A DNA stretch of 64,000 bases from Silurus meridionalis (GCF_014805685.1 NC_060885.1:12007132-12071131), one strand, 5' to 3'; shown: positions 15,820 through 30,030, counted from the first letter of the stretch. Program-made: numbers and translations. Notes: generated by a model from the letters alone, not told the origin.

Positions 15820-16457
15820 TTGAGGGGATTGCATGCGTGTGTGTATGCATGTGTGTGTGCATGTTAGTGTGTGAGAAAGAGTGAACAAAAAGGAGAGATT
15901 TTGTGAATGTGTGTATATTACTAGACTTGTCACATTCTTTGTAGTTTACACTGACTTATGTAACCTGGTAATGGAAGATGTATCAGTGTCAATGAAGCAT
16001 GCCAAACTGGATTGGCCAGGTGAAGAGGAAGAAACACGTGAGTTCTCTATAATCTTTTGCTTCTCGCACGCATACCCGTACACCTCCCACTGTCCCTGTT
16101 CAACCCCCAAACACTATCAGATGTCACTACATGCAGCAAGTGCATCATTAAATGTTCATGTGCAGCCAACCCTCAACACTGTATTCACTACATCTCCCGA
16201 AGCACAATAAATACAAAAGAACAGAACTGAAATGTACTCTACATAGTCTACAGACATACATTCTAGTCTAAATTGACATTATAAAAGCTTTATTGACATG
16301 TCATTTATTTACACTGTTGTGAGTAGGTTTTTCCATGTCTGTTTCTCTACCATGCTTATTATCTCTGAGCTTGTTTCTTATAATCCAGTCCTAGTGCTGC
16401 ACTTGTAATGTCATACAATGTCATTCGTTGCCTTTGGAAAGATTTTACCATTGGATT

Positions 16458-16460
<3 letters not shown>

Positions 16461-16531
<71 letters not shown>
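16461..16531. repeat. (TA)n microsatellite
   Basis: About 35 TA units. Confidence 0.95.
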
Positions 16532-16533
<2 letters not shown>

Positions 16534-17138
16534 CATTTGAACAATAAATGATAAAGGAAAATAGTTGTCATAACATATAAAACATGAACACATGCTTCAT
16601 GTAGACTTAGATATAAGTGCACTTAAACATAAAGAAAATTCATAAGATGATCAAATATACTCATAGTCACATGACAGACACATGTTGCTCATACCACTGT
16701 ACTTTGTAGCTGTTTTGTGGTTTCTTTGTCAGTGGACATGTAGGGTTAGTAAGATGAGACAGTGTACATTTATTGTTGCAGCACACCGCAGGCTCCACCC
16801 CGGCTGCTCCCTGTTTGACTGTCTTCTCACGAAAGACCCATGAAGGAGACGGAGGAAGGGGGAGGAAGTGTTTGTATGTGAAGAAAGACAAAAGGAAGAA
16901 GAGAAGGCATTTGCTATTCTCCTTAATGTTGCACCTTGAACACATAATTAAAAAGTTGCTTTAATAGATAGATCAATAGGATTAACACCATATTATGTTA
17001 AAGACCCAATAGGTCTAAGACTTTTAAAAGATTTTGCACAACCTCATAACTTCATCTATTTTGTATTTTTTTCTTCAAATGTCTTTTATTTATGTGCATG
17101 CAGCATTTATAAATGTTTGTAAAACATTATGTATTAGG

Positions 17139-18872
17139 AGAGGTGGGAAGTAACGAAGGACAAATACTTCGTTACTTCGATTTTTTTGGAATCAGTACTT
17201 TACTTCACTAGTTATTTTTAGGCAACTTTTTCCATTCACTCATTACATTTTTACACAAATATCTGTACTTTTTACTTCTTACATTTTCAAACCAGGTTAG
17301 TTACTTTAGTTTTAATCTATTTGGTGAAATGTCAATATTCTTTCTTCTCATTGCACACCGTTTTCAGCCCCTATTTCTCGTCATTGCGTAGCTTTTTTTA
17401 TCCTATCAATAGTGTATCATTCCCTGGCTATCATGCACTACAGATGTAGGCTAGTTTACGTAGCTACGCTAGAGGCAGTGCAGGAAAGCATAAGGAGAAA
17501 GAGGTTGGCAAAACAGAATTGGGATCGACAAAGTGATGAGAAAAGTAGGCAGGAGTACAAGGATATGCGTCAGCAGTTAAAGAGGGATGTGGCGAAAGCC
17601 AAGGAAAAGGCATATAAGGAGCTGTATGAGAAGTTGGACATTAGGGAAGGGGAAAATGATTTGTACAGATTGGCCAGGCAGGGGGACCGAGCTGGGAAGG
17701 ATGTGCTGCAAGTTAGAGCAATAAAGGATGGAAATGGAAATGTGTTGACTAGTGAAGACAGTGTGTTGAGAAGCAGCTGATGAACGAGGAAATGAGAGAG
17801 AGAAGAGTGGTGTGGTTGCAGGGAAAAGAGGTGGAGAAGGTGGAGAAGGTTCAGGTACCTGGGGTCAACAGTGCAAAGTAATGGAGAGTGTGTTAGAGAA
17901 GTGAAGAAAAGAGTGCAGGCAGGGTGGAGTGGGTGGAGAAGAGTGACAGGAGTGATTTGTGATATAAGAGTATCTGCGAGAGTGAAAGGGAAAGTTTATA
18001 GGATTGTGGTGAGACCTGCGATGTTGTATGGTTTAGAGACAGTGGCATTGAGTAAAAGACAGGAGGTGAAGCTGGAGGTAGCAGAGCTGAAGATGTTGAG
18101 GTTTCGTTGGGAGTGACGACGATAGACAGGATTAGAAATGAGTTTATTAGAGGGACAGCACATGCCTTAGCTTATACTGTCCTCATAACGAAATGAGTGG
18201 TAGAGCTGCATACAGCTTTATCTTTTGCAAACCCTGCCTCTCCTTTCTGAGTGTATGAGTGATGGAACTTCTCCGGGCGGACGGTTCACTGTCTGATTCC
18301 TGACCAGGTTCAGTGGAAAAACCACTCGATTTTAATTTATTAATTTATTTATTTTTGGCATGGACCTCCCTGGTAGGCTGCCCATGTCCCCTCTGCCTAA
18401 ATCCACCACTGCCAAGTGGCAATCAAAACAAGTTTAAAACAGCGCTCGCTTTAGCCTGTTTGATGGCTAGCTGTGTATTTGACCAGCTACGTTTTTATCT
18501 ACTCATGATTAAAAAGGAACGAAATAATAAGGAATGAAATGTAGTTTATATTTGACTTTGAAATAGTGAAGTTAAAGTAAAAGTCTCCCCAAGCAGACAT
18601 ACTTGAGTAAAGTACAGATACAAGAAAAAAACTACTTAAGTAAAGTAATGAATTACATTTACTTTGTTACTGTCCACCACTACCAGCATGACACTAAAAC
18701 AGGCAATAGTAATGATTACTTATTACTTATGTACATGTCAGAGCCCAATCTTCTTTACTAAAGCTTGAGTGAATAAGTGTAATCAGTACTTCAACTTTTA
18801 CCAAAGTCTTTTAAAACATGAGTATCTGTACTTCAACATAAGTGAAGGATATGTGTACTTTTGCCACCTCTG
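17139..18872. mobile_element. Dispersed DNA-transposon-like repeat, copy 2, carrying a nested LINE piece
   Basis: The ends are inversely related: the left end starts AGAGGTGGGAAGTAAC and the right end reads, on the opposite strand, CAGAGGTGGCAAAAGTAC. The outer parts match 302-783, but here about 700 bases of RTE LINE lie in the middle. The ends resemble short inverted repeats of hAT-like elements. I see no convincing target duplication. Confidence 0.55.
17455..18185 (+). mobile_element. RTE-type LINE fragment, internally deleted
   Basis: The plus strand encodes pieces of the same ORF2 as the minus-strand LINE at 45295-47690. The first (about 17455-17780) contains RLAKQNWDRQSDEKSRQEYK and VLQVRAIKDGNGNVLTSED, the linker upstream of the reverse transcriptase. 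The second (about 17820-18116) contains VKKRVQAGWSGWRRVTGVI and VVRPAMLYGLETVAL from the region after it. The catalytic core between them is missing, so the copy is dead. Confidence 0.85.
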
Positions 18873-19059
18873 CTGCACCTCAGTGGGCCAATTCACACTT
18901 TTTATATGGAAACAGAGACACAGTGAGCTGCAAAATGCTGGCAAATTCAAGAAAAAATTTGAAAGCTGTACTATTCAGTAATGGGAAAAAAAGTCTGATG
19001 ACTTGCCTTTTAACCCTTTTTTCCTACATCAGATAGTGTTTATGTTTAAACAAAGCCAA

Positions 19060-19260
19060 AGGATGCCTTAAACCCACAGTAACATTTGCCAACTGTCAAA
19101 CATGGTGATGGATCTTTGATAGTATGGGCAGCCATTTTGTGGTAGTCATTAGGTCTGATGATTGCACAGTAATGGCAATATGAGGACCAGGTGTAGTCCT
19201 GAGAGCAACACTGTTCCTTTACGATAGTCCCATAATCTAACATGGTAATTGCCGCATGAA
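19060..19260 (+). mobile_element. Tc1/mariner-like transposase fragment
   Basis: In shifting plus-strand frames the translation contains VKHGDGSLIVWAAILW, resembling the conserved VKHGGGSIMVWAAISW-type block before the second catalytic aspartate of fish Tc1-like transposases. The block is interrupted by stops and no inverted repeats are visible, so this is a decayed scrap. Confidence 0.5.
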
Positions 19261-20170
19261 AATTAGCTAAAATAATTAGGAATAGTGTCTCAAAATTGCA
19301 GTTAAAATTTTTTTCTATGACCCCCAGACAGGAATATAAACATTACTGAACCCTTTTAGAACACTGTTTCAGAGCACAGGGGTTGCATATGTTATATGTA
19401 CATTTAAAGGCATACATTTTATGTTGTGTCAACCACCAGGCATTTTATAAAGTTTTAATAAAATTTCAACCAGATTTAATATTTCATTGCTTTTTCAATG
19501 TCAATGTTTGTAGATGTTCAACTCAAGAAGTGATATGCATTTGTTACTGACATTACACCTAAAAATCTGTTGATTTCTTTGTCATTCGTTCCTAAATACT
19601 ATGAAAAGATTTTTTTTAAGCTACTTTCAAAGTACCTCTTAAAGTCTTAAATAAATGTTGTAGTGAAGCACATTGTTTACTATCATGAATTATTCAGTAG
19701 CTAGAGTGGAACGTATAGGAAAGGTATGTAGTTACAAGAGTTATGAATATAAGTCTGAATTTGCTGCTACATCTTGAGTGAATTCTTGATTCTAAATCAT
19801 AGTTGTGTTTGCAAGCCAAACCGCAGTTTTACCTTAGCCTGCTTATTTAGTATTCTGTATAGTAACAACTGATGCAAAGACATATGGTGAACATTCTAAG
19901 TAAAGTAATTTTTTTTGTCTAATCAAAGATTTAGCATTTAAAAGAAGTCAAAATTAAAACTGTAACTTTAGGTTTTCAAAAATCAGAAGTTCATCAGGAC
20001 AGAAGACTTGCATAACATGTTGCACTTTTTTTTAAGTCAAATTTCAAGACAGAAAGAAACAGAGAATCAGAGAAAGAACAGAGAATATTATGTTGTAAAT
20101 AATAAAAGGAACAAGTTTTGTGGACGTTCTACAAAAATAAACTATAAATGCATAAAAGTTGAATTTCGTA

Positions 20171-20171
<1 letters not shown>

Positions 20172-20216
<45 letters not shown>
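20172..20216. repeat. (TA)n microsatellite
   Basis: About 22 TA units. Confidence 0.95.
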
Positions 20217-20219
<3 letters not shown>

Positions 20220-20407
20220 TCAAAATTGTTAGTCTTGCCTGATTGCTGTAGTATTAGAGAAAACGTTAGAACATACTGTTAAATAAATTAAGAACATATA
20301 TTTTATAAACACACACAGCAGTCCATCATCTATAATTATCCTGTAACAGTCAGAATCATAATACTTTATTGTTCCATCATTCAAATGGTGGCCAGGAGTT
20401 TAAAATA

Positions 20408-20409
<2 letters not shown>

Positions 20410-20448
<39 letters not shown>
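20410..20448. repeat. (GT)n microsatellite
   Basis: About 19 GT units. Confidence 0.95.
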
Positions 20449-20449
<1 letters not shown>

Positions 20450-22181
20450 GGAGTGGGTTGTATAAAATGGTTTCATCTTAACTTAACATAGTGTAAAACC
20501 TCTCATGGGGTAATCTACCAGGGAAAAAAAAGTATTCTGACACATTTTTATTTGTTATTTAATAAACTTTCATTTCATTTCTTTCCATACCATATTTTTA
20601 ATTCACATCTACACACATTGATATTTAAAGTTAATTAAATAACGAATTCAAAAATGCCTGAATACTTAGTTCCCATCATGGTGTATTAGATATTTGGTGT
20701 ATTAGGGTGTCTTTGAAGCTTTGAAAAATAAGCTGAAACCTTCTGAAGAAAATCGCCTTTTGTAAGCATAATACCATGTTATATATAATATGCAACATTT
20801 TAAACAAAATCAGTTGTTAGGTTTTGGTATTTCAGCTTCTTTAAACACAAGAAACAGACTGACTCATATACTTAAAAAACAGACAGATGAAACGTCTTAC
20901 ATTATTCTTGTGCTACCTACTGACTAGAATTCTTTTGCTTATTCTGAGAAAGCATACAGAGGATATTCTTACAATAATAACTTCTAAAGACAGTGTGTAC
21001 AGTTTAATAAATTATTCCTAGTATATATAAATTATTATTTATATTATGTGCATCCATTCATCCATCTTGTGTTTGTATTGTGTAGATTATGTTCATGTAA
21101 TAATTTATTTATTCATTGTGTACAAGATCCATTTTTAGGCTTTCAGTAAATCAGAATCTGTTACCCATGTTGCAATAACTTCAGAGAGTGGAACTTTGCA
21201 TCAGTACTTAGGAATTCTTAGGAAGAATATGCAAATTAAATTACCTTACAAATGTGACAGGGTCAAAATAGCACGCTAAGGTAACTAAACCAGAAATAGC
21301 TCATTGAGTCACTTCCTCTCTCAGTTAAAAACAAGTGTCATTTCCTTAAAAAGAAAACTTGATGCACAGTGGATCAACAGCTTCTTTGTTCAGCTGATAC
21401 ACCACCAGTATGAGAAAGAGAATTTAGCTTGTGTTTCCATCGCTCGGATGGGATAGGTGGGAGAGTTGAAAAACCTCTATGTTCTCAAAAATGTTGAGTG
21501 TTGTGCTCTCTTGACCAGGACAATGTGGGATGACTATTAAAATGATCTGATAACTAAAAGGATTCTAGTTCTAGATTCTACTTTAACATCTTTTTTCTTC
21601 TTTGATCTTGTTTTTCCTTTCTACCTCCCTGTCTTCATTTCTCTATCAGACACAGACTCTAAATGTCACACCAAATCTCTCTGGTTTCCATTTGTTCCCA
21701 TCTAGTCTTCAATAGACACTCATCTTCACTTATATTAAAGCTGTATATTACTTTTTATTATTATTTTAAAGCCACCTCCTGATCAGATATAAATATTCAG
21801 TGTAATTTACTGTAATTCATTTTAGGGTTTTACCATTTTGATGCCTCAAAGATGGCATAAAGAATTAACCAATTTCCTATTTCAAAAATGAAACAAGACC
21901 CACAGAAATTCAAATCTAATGACAAACTTTTTTAAAGTGTTTTATTTCTTGAAAATCCAAAGCAATCTCAATTAGTACTTATGTTTGTAAATGTTTTGAT
22001 GAATGCCAATATTGTTTAATATAAAGCATCTCCTAAACAAAAAAAAGTTTGTTCCTTTTAGCACTTAATTATGTCATCTATACACATCCGTTTACCTAAA
22101 AACTGGGAAATACAAAGTGCTTTCTCCTGTCTCTACCAAAGTCTCTACCAAAACTTACTGAAATGTATGTAGTGTTGACAG

Positions 22182-22300
22182 TAAGGGCTTGCTCATTAGG
22201 GATAAACATATAGGCACTAACATATAAATTCATATTCTATAACCTCTTTATGTCTGTAAAGCTGCTTTTGGGATAATGTCTATTATCGCAATAGATAGAT
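22182..22300 (-). repeat. Repeat R1, short reverse-strand piece
   Basis: GGGCTTGCTCATTAGGGATA and GTAAAGCTGCTTTTGGGATA are the reverse complement of the left end of repeat R1 (4734-4870 and 10972-11070). Confidence 0.6.
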
Positions 22301-25199
22301 AGATATTTCTATCTTACTATCAATGTTGTAAATAGTTTCTATGAAAATGAGTGTTATTAGTTATTAGTGTGTGAGTTAGTGTGTTGCTTTGGTTTAAAAC
22401 AGGCACCTAATCTCGTATGTTTTTTTTTTTTTTGCATACACTGAATAGCATGTCTTCCAAAACCACAACAAACCCACAATCTGTGGGTTTTAAATCCACA
22501 TTCTAACTGACCATAATTTGTCAGTCCCATGCAACCTTAGGTCATGGCGGAAAATTAGAACATGAGAACATGTGGACAAATAAAATTAGTTTCCACACTA
22601 TGTCATTGTGTTTCTGTCTCTCTGATGGATGACTAGCTCTGAAATAATAGCATGACACGTTGAGCTGATGTCACTGTAAGGACTAGACACTGTAAACCCT
22701 GCCATATTAACGTGTATGGAAAACACCTAACGTGGCACGCTGCACACAAGTGCTAAATATTATGTCCTATAATGTTACTTAGGTCATTTTGTGGTATCTG
22801 AGCTCAGAGTATTAGTGAGATTTTAAATGAATTCACTAATTTAGTTATATTGACTAATTAATTACATTCTTGTGTTCCTGATAGTGATTTAATAGCAGAT
22901 TCAAAATGTTAACATTGTTAGTGTCGATCCAATTAAATGTATTAATCTAGTAAAAGAAAGAAAAGATAATGATGGTGCATTTTATTGATGTTGACAATTT
23001 TTTTGTCTGTCTAAAAATAGTTGTGACTAGTGCTTTATTTGTGTGAAAACATTATGTGAATATTACAGATGCTTTGCATGCTACCACAGTGGACTACATA
23101 CAGGGTATTAATGTGCAGAAGTATGAATTCAATTGAACAATCCCAAAAGGGTGCCAAATGAAAGCAGAGAAAAGGAAATATGAAAATATAAAGGAAATAT
23201 TTCTGCAGTGTTGCAACTAAGAATTATTTGACAGACAACAAAGGTGTATCCAATGTGATAAAATTATAAATCATTATTTTCTTTTTAACATAATAATTTC
23301 TTTTCTACATAAGCATTACTTTAAGCATTTTTACAAAACATTTTTTACATGTATCTATCACTCGTATATACCATGCATATTTTTTTAAATATTGCAGGAT
23401 TTATTTGCAGTTAAATTTTTTACAATAACCAGGAACCTACTTCTGATAATTATCACTGTTGTGGTTGTTGGCCAGAATAATCATGAGTTGAAAGGTAGGT
23501 CTTTTTAGCTCAGTGACCGTAAATCCTCTTTGAATGCCCCGTTTATATTTTTTCTTCCGACATAATTTGTTTATGTCCTAATAAGTACAGTACATATAAA
23601 CTCAGAATGATGTTGGCACATTCAGTTTTATAGCCACACATAATCATTCTGAGTGTTCAGTTTTATTAATAGCTGCTGGCCTGAACTTGCAACTCATGCA
23701 TGATTATTTTATGACTACAAACAAGGTTCACCAAAAGGGAGTGGGCATGTGTGCTGTGTACTTACAATTAACACATTTTCACTTATGACAATAATATACT
23801 AACCATAACAACTAGAGAATTGTTGTTTCCTCTGTCTATTGCATAAGTTTGTCCATAGAGTACCATGCAGTGTGTTATTAAGTATTTTGGGCATGATGAC
23901 ATCTGTTTTCCTGAGTTTAACCTTTATAAATAATGCATACATATATATTTGTGGGTTGATTCACAGTTGGTGATGTATCTGTACTTGCATGTTTCTGATA
24001 TTTAATTTGGCCCTGAACATCTGGAGGAACACTGAGCCTTGTTTTCTAGGTGTAGTTGGTGTGTATGACCAATCCAAACTCTACACCCAATAAGTCATAA
24101 CTCTATCTGTAGTCATTTATTCTCAGTAACTCCCAACAGGAAGATACTGGACCTGACCAAGGCTATTTAAATGAAAACTCCTTAACTGATCCCTCATACT
24201 GAACTTGTTACTCTAAACTAACATGCATTTCTTTTGTTTTAAGGGCTTGAAGGGCTTATATGAAGGGCTTTAATCGAGAGAGTTCCAAGTAAAAGTTAAA
24301 GTTTGATTCTACGTCTTTATTAAAAATGGTAAATACATTATTTAAACAATTTGATGCTAATATTTAAATGACCAGTAGCCTTAAAATGCCCCCTAAATTT
24401 CAGAACTAATCCAGGTTGTGAAGTATGCCATGAAGTATTGCTCAACTAATTTTCAAGATATTTTGCAGTTTGGGGAGACTGAGCACTGGTTGAGGAGCGC
24501 TAATCTCCTACTTATTTACATTTTTATTTAAATCTCTTTAAAGTATTATTATATTAAAGTTTTCATATTAATTTAATATGATAAATATAAAAATGTTATA
24601 CAATAATGGATGGGTTTTCAGGGTCCAACAAAATCACTGACTATACCTCTAAGCGGAAGTTAAGAAAGATTTCTTTTACCTGATTCTTTTTTTTTATACC
24701 AGTAAAATTACTCACACATCAGTATCACTTCTGTGGTGCTATGTGTGTTCAGTAAAGCTCAGATCAGCTCAGACGTGATAGATGATGTAGGAAATGTGTG
24801 CAAAATTTAAAGGCAAGTCAGGCTCAGTGGCCATCCACCCCAGTCTCATGGCATGATATAGTCACTAAATGTAATCTTTTCATAGACACGAATTTCCCTC
24901 TTTTTTCCTGTCACCGAGGACGACTTTTTATGTCATGTATTTCAATAGGAAGTATTTTTGGTGCCTTCGCCAAAGTTTTCTTTCTGCTAATAGATACAAC
25001 AGATGCGGTATTGTTTTTTTCTCATTTGTTATAGATTTTTTGATATTCAAGCACTATTACTCAACATTTAAGCGGGAGATTTTATACTTATTTTTATTGC
25101 TATATATTTGGTAATCTATTCGCTATTATAAACCAGCGTCACTGGTTCCTTCCATTCAAAATACAGTAAATATATTCTTGCTGTTAATTAAGGAGACTA

Positions 25200-25690
25200 A
25201 CCCAGCCATTAGGGTTGCACAAGCCAGTGCACTCTTAGTGGCGGTCCCAAGCCCGAATAAATGGGGAGGGTTGCGTTAGGAAGAGCATCCAGCGTAAAAC
25301 CTGCCAAATCAAAAATTCTGATCACTGTTTAAGGTGGAGGTGAGACTGCATCAAGGATCAGCTATGAGCCCTTTCCTGTTTGCAGTGGTGATGGACAGGT
25401 TGACGGACAAGGTCAGACAGGAGTCTCTGTGGAATATTTTGTCTGTGGATGATATTGTTATTTGTGGTGAGAGTAGGGAGCAGGTTGAGAAGAGCCTGGA
25501 GAGGTAAAGGTACGTGCTGGAGAGAAGGGGAATGTAAATCAGTAGGAGTAAGACAGAGTACATGTGTATGAATGAGAGAGAGGGCAGTGGAGTGGTGCTG
25601 ATGCTGATGCAGGGAGAAAAGGTGGAGAAGGTGGAGGAGTTTAGGTACCTGAGGTCAACAGTGCAAAGCAATGGAGAGTGTGTTAGACAG
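25200..25690 (+). mobile_element. RTE-type LINE fragment (reverse transcriptase part)
   Basis: The plus strand reads GLHQGSALSPF-like, AVVMDRLTD-like and FADDIV-like blocks (about 25330-25470), then the region equivalent to EKVEKVEEFRYL (about 25615-25650), ending at a point matching about 17890. It belongs to the same family as 17455-18185 and 45295-47690. The left part (25209-25310) carries the RTE tail-like sequence GGTTGCGTTAGGAAGAGCAT. Stops interrupt the frame, and the catalytic aspartates have decayed to SVDD. Confidence 0.8.
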
Positions 25691-27399
25691 TGGTGGGACA
25701 TGCATTTGGTACTTTGGCTTTCAGTGGGGACTAACCCGACTTACTCCACTTCTTAATACCACCACTATCACGTCGCAATTATAGAAACCATCAATACTAT
25801 ACAAAAACGCAATATAACAACGCGTGGAATTACAGAGAGAAAAAGGCATTTCACATATGGAGAGTGAATACCATTTTACTAAAGCAAGAAACCCAGTTAA
25901 GACAACTCCAAACTTCTACACTACAACTGCAACTGTGCACCTACATCATCTGGAGCAGTTCAGAATTAATATTTGTCTAATTACATGACAAAAACATAAA
26001 AGTTTTAATAAAATACAACCTACTCACCAGAGGTGCATAGTCATAATTTGCACCTCTGCAAATTAATTTTTCATTTAAAAACCTTCATTGCCTAACTTAT
26101 CTGACAAACAAGTCACTGAGCTAAGACCCAGACACGAACAAAAAAAATGGCAAACCTCCATGACCACATATCATTCCATTCTTCACCTCAAATGACCTTC
26201 AAGCCTCTTAATGGCAGCCTTATTGAAAACCATTTCTTATCACTCATGCTCAAGTTATGCAATGCATCAACCACAAGTCCCAACATGCATATAAAAACAA
26301 ATCAGATAGACTCAGTAGTCCGCTGTAAAGTAAAGCTCACTGCATGTTTCCACACAAGCAGATGTCTTACATTAAATTATATTGTAAGACAATCTGTGTG
26401 TACATATAAACAATACAAATACAAATAAATGCTCTTTGCATTAACCAATAAGGGTACAACTAGCTATGGCATTTATATTTAGACTGCAGGTAATGTACTC
26501 TCTCACCCATAATAAAACAGCAAGGCTAATTTAGTTTTCAGGACTATATATGCTGTAAGTATTCCAAAAGTATTAATAATTTAATGCATATATTTATCAT
26601 ATTTGTATCTATAAATACTGTATAATAAAAGGCACTCAGTGTCAGCTGGAGTTGCATGATCCTAGCATATGATATTTGGTCTTGTTTTTTGTGCTTCCTC
26701 CTATGTTTAGGGTTATATATCTAAGGCATATGAACATCATGAGAAACATGATGAGATAGCGTGTGTGCCTGCAGCTCCAGCCACCCACCAGGATGAAAAG
26801 AAAAATAAGCAGCATCTGCCTACAGAACACACAGAAAAATATAAAAAATTTCCCCCATTCAGTTCAGTGCGTGTTCTTACATAGGTGTTTTATTGGTCTG
26901 CAGAACCATTACCTAGGGTTGTTTTTTCAGTCACTGAAAAAATAGGTTAACAAGCTCTCACACACTCCCTGTTTCCTGAAACCAAGATTTACAGAACACT
27001 TCTAACAGTGAGTGACATTAATAAAATAGCTTTCACAGGGCTTGGCATCTGGGCTATGAGCAGTATCTTTGTGCGTGAGAAATGACCTGAGTTGTCACTG
27101 TGAGTGCAGTATGTCCTGACACATTTTTGCGTGTGAACCTTTGGCACCTGGCCAGGCGTGAGAGCACGCTAGCGGGTGAGGCTCAGTTTACCATAAAGTA
27201 CACAAGCACTCGAGGTGGGAACCAGAAACTTGCAAGGCTTTAATTATCCAGCATCTTTTGGAAATATTACATGCAGCGATGAATGATGCAATTTTGTGTG
27301 TGCCTTTGTTTAGGCGAAATGTGAAATTCAGTTTGTTATTATGTTAAGGGGTGGATAAGCTATACAAATGTTTGTTCAGCCCTGACCATCACACTTATT

Positions 27400-27600
27400 T
27401 TTCAATAGCCCATTTCAAAATCAGCATTCCAGGTCATCCCAGAGGTATTCAGTGGGTTTGGCATAAGGATTTGGTATGGACCACTTGACTCTTTCACACC
27501 AAGCTTGCCAAATCCTTCATCGAGTTCACCTTGTGTGTAGTGATGTCATAATGCTGAAACAGGTTTGGGCTTTTTAGTTCCAGTGAAGGAAACTGTATTA
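27400..27600. repeat. Interspersed fish repeat fragment, class uncertain
   Basis: GTATTCAGTGGGTTTGGCAT, TTTCACACCAAGCTTG, and GCTGAAACAGGTTTGGGC form a block I recognise from many fish genomes, where it belongs to a high-copy DNA element. No termini are visible here and the class is not assigned. Confidence 0.4.
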
Positions 27601-28289
27601 TTATATTATTATTATTATTTTATTTTATTTGTATTTATTTTTAATTTATTTATTATAATTGGTGTTGTATTATATTCCTTCTTTTTTTATATAGTATGTA
27701 TTTTAGCAAGTAAACACTATTCTTTTTAAAATTATCATTAGGAATATCTTAAGCCATGGCAGACACTGTAAATGAAATAAAAAGTATGACATAGGAATCC
27801 TTGCAGTACAGAAGAAGACAAACGTCTCAGATCAGATATTCTTTTTAAAAATCCTTTTTTTTTAGTTACATTAAAAAAATAAGCATTTAATTACAAATAT
27901 TCTGCAGATGGCAACCAGTTACATTCACTGTCCAATATATTGTGGTGCATCAGTGGTGATAAGGTGCATTAATTTTCAAAGAGGTTTTGTTCGTATTGTA
28001 CTCTATCCAGGTCTGAAATTAATGGCTTTGCCGCCCTCTAGTGGTCAGGCAGCCATTTAATGCAACTCAAATGAGTGCTATATTTCCAATGCTCTCTAAA
28101 GTGAATCTAATTACCTGCAAGAGTTTTACATCACATGGACCATACACCACCAAAAAGAGAGAAAACGTGGGGAAAAATTCAATCACAAACGCTGATCTAT
28201 AGGTCGTGAATACTGCAATAGACACACAGTCCAGAATGTCGTTGTGAACTAATTATTGTTTCACTTAACTGGAACTAGAGTTATCCAAT

Positions 28290-28366
28290 AAAGAAAGGGA
28301 AGGAAAGGGAAAGGGAAGGGAAGAAAGCAAGAATGAAATGAAAAGAAAGAAAGCAAGCAAGAAAGA
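28290..28366. repeat. Polypurine GGGAA/GAAA imperfect repeat
   Basis: Short imperfect units of GGGAA and GAAA on the plus strand. Confidence 0.85.
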
Positions 28367-28975
28367 TTGTCAATGTAAATTGTAATTTCAATTTGAAATC
28401 CTGCAACCATCAAAATTAATGTTAATGCACTGTGTAATTTATTTTAGTACTTTACTTTCCTTCATTATTGAGTCTATTTTATTAGTAAGAAAGAAAGAAA
28501 AAAAGATGCTTTATACTTGTCACATGTACCTTACAGCACAATTATTTTTTTCTTTTCTTATCCCAGTGTTATTAGGACCTGTCTCAGTATTACAATTCCC
28601 CTTAATGCATAGAGAGGTCCAAAAGTACATGGTATAGCAAAGTAGGTTTGGCAAAGACACATTTAACACTTTTTACCTCAATCTCAATAAACACACCCCA
28701 AACCAAATAGAATGCCAATGATTTCCCAGCGCTTCACCTGACCTTGCTTATGGCCTTGAACACAAATCCCATCAGCCATGCTCCAAAATCTAGTCAAAAT
28801 TACTGTTAAGGGTCCCAAACCATATTAATACCATGCGTTTGGAATGAGATGTTCAGTAAAGCACAATATAGGTGTCCTGGTCTGATGTCTGCAAATTTAT
28901 GACCATGAATTGTATACATACATATAGTAGTAATGTTAACACAAATAATAGCATCTTCTAGGAATATGAAAATGC

Positions 28976-28979
<4 letters not shown>

Positions 28980-29041
<62 letters not shown>
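28980..29041. repeat. (CA)n microsatellite
   Basis: About 31 perfect CA units. Reverse-strand open frames through it are artefacts. Confidence 0.95.
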
Positions 29042-29044
<3 letters not shown>

Positions 29045-29236
29045 TAGCAACGAAACTCATAAACACACAACATAAGTGTATATAGAATTTAATTGACACC
29101 TTTATTTCAGGATATTTAGATATACAGTAGTGTATCGTGTAGCATTTAGTTTGAGAGCCTCAGCTGTAAATAACATGAAGACACATAAGTACATAGAAGT
29201 GAGGAAAACATAGTTTTAGGACTAAATAAAATATTT

Positions 29237-29363
<127 letters not shown>

Positions 29364-29394
29364 AGTTAGGCGGGCTGTAAATAAAATCCAACTC

Positions 29395-29535
29395 CCATGA
29401 TGCTTAGCTAAATTCACTTCCTGTATTTTGGGTTACGTCCTGCTGACGTGTCGATACTGCTCTTCCACTTCCTGAATGTTTGAATGGTTTATTGTGATCA
29501 GTATTAACGCAGGATCTGAGGTTCCCCTGATCGAC
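29395..29535 (+). promoter_or_regulatory. Probable NANP promoter and 5' UTR
   Basis: Directly upstream of the NANP start codon are two ACTTCCTG motifs (ETS-type; about 29416 and 29468) and a TGACGTGT motif (CRE-like; about 29444). There is no TATA box. This matches the usual makeup of TATA-less housekeeping promoters; the start site itself cannot be read from sequence. Confidence 0.5.
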
Positions 29536-29966
29536 ATGGAGAGAGGAGGAATATCAGCCATACTGTTTGACCTGGACAACACTCTGGTGGACACTGCAGG
29601 GGCGGGACAGCTGGCTTTACACAGGGTAAGGAGAGTTCAGACAGGAGACTGAGCGAGGACACCAAATTATACATGATTTAATAAATAGCATGATTACTCG
29701 TTATTTAATACAACCCACACTTCATTAAAGAAAAAGCTGTATTTAAAATAATAGGGAAGTGTTTTTACGACAGATCTCTGTGATCGTGGTGGAAAGGAAG
29801 GGGCTTATGGAAGTTGTAGTTCAGTGACATTAAACTCGCTCACATGCTGAAGCTCTTCAAATCTCTGCCATTAGAACCAGATAGGAACAAAACTCTATAT
29901 AATTATTCTTTATTTAGATTTTACTATTAATTGTCTTTTTTGCATAACATTATATATATATAATAT

Positions 29967-30030
<64 letters not shown>

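Larger units (their letters stand above)
15129..17138. other. Intergenic, no gene recognised
   Basis: Contains a long (GT)n tract (15746-15811) and a (TA)n tract (16461-16531). Open frames running through them translate to dipeptide repeats and are artefacts. Nothing else was recognised. Confidence 0.5.
18873..25199. other. Intergenic, no gene recognised
   Basis: Mostly AT-rich unique-looking sequence. It holds a Tc1-like transposase scrap (about 19060-19260), two microsatellites (20172-20216 and 20410-20448) and a short reverse-strand piece of repeat R1 (22182-22300). No supported exon was found. Confidence 0.45.
25691..29236. other. Intergenic, no gene recognised
   Basis: Open frames are short and unsupported. 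A higher-GC, repeat-free block at about 27000-27330 is a candidate conserved non-coding element. About 27400-27600 looks like a common fish transposon scrap. Polypurine repeats lie at 28290-28366 and a (CA)n tract at 28980-29041. Confidence 0.45.
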
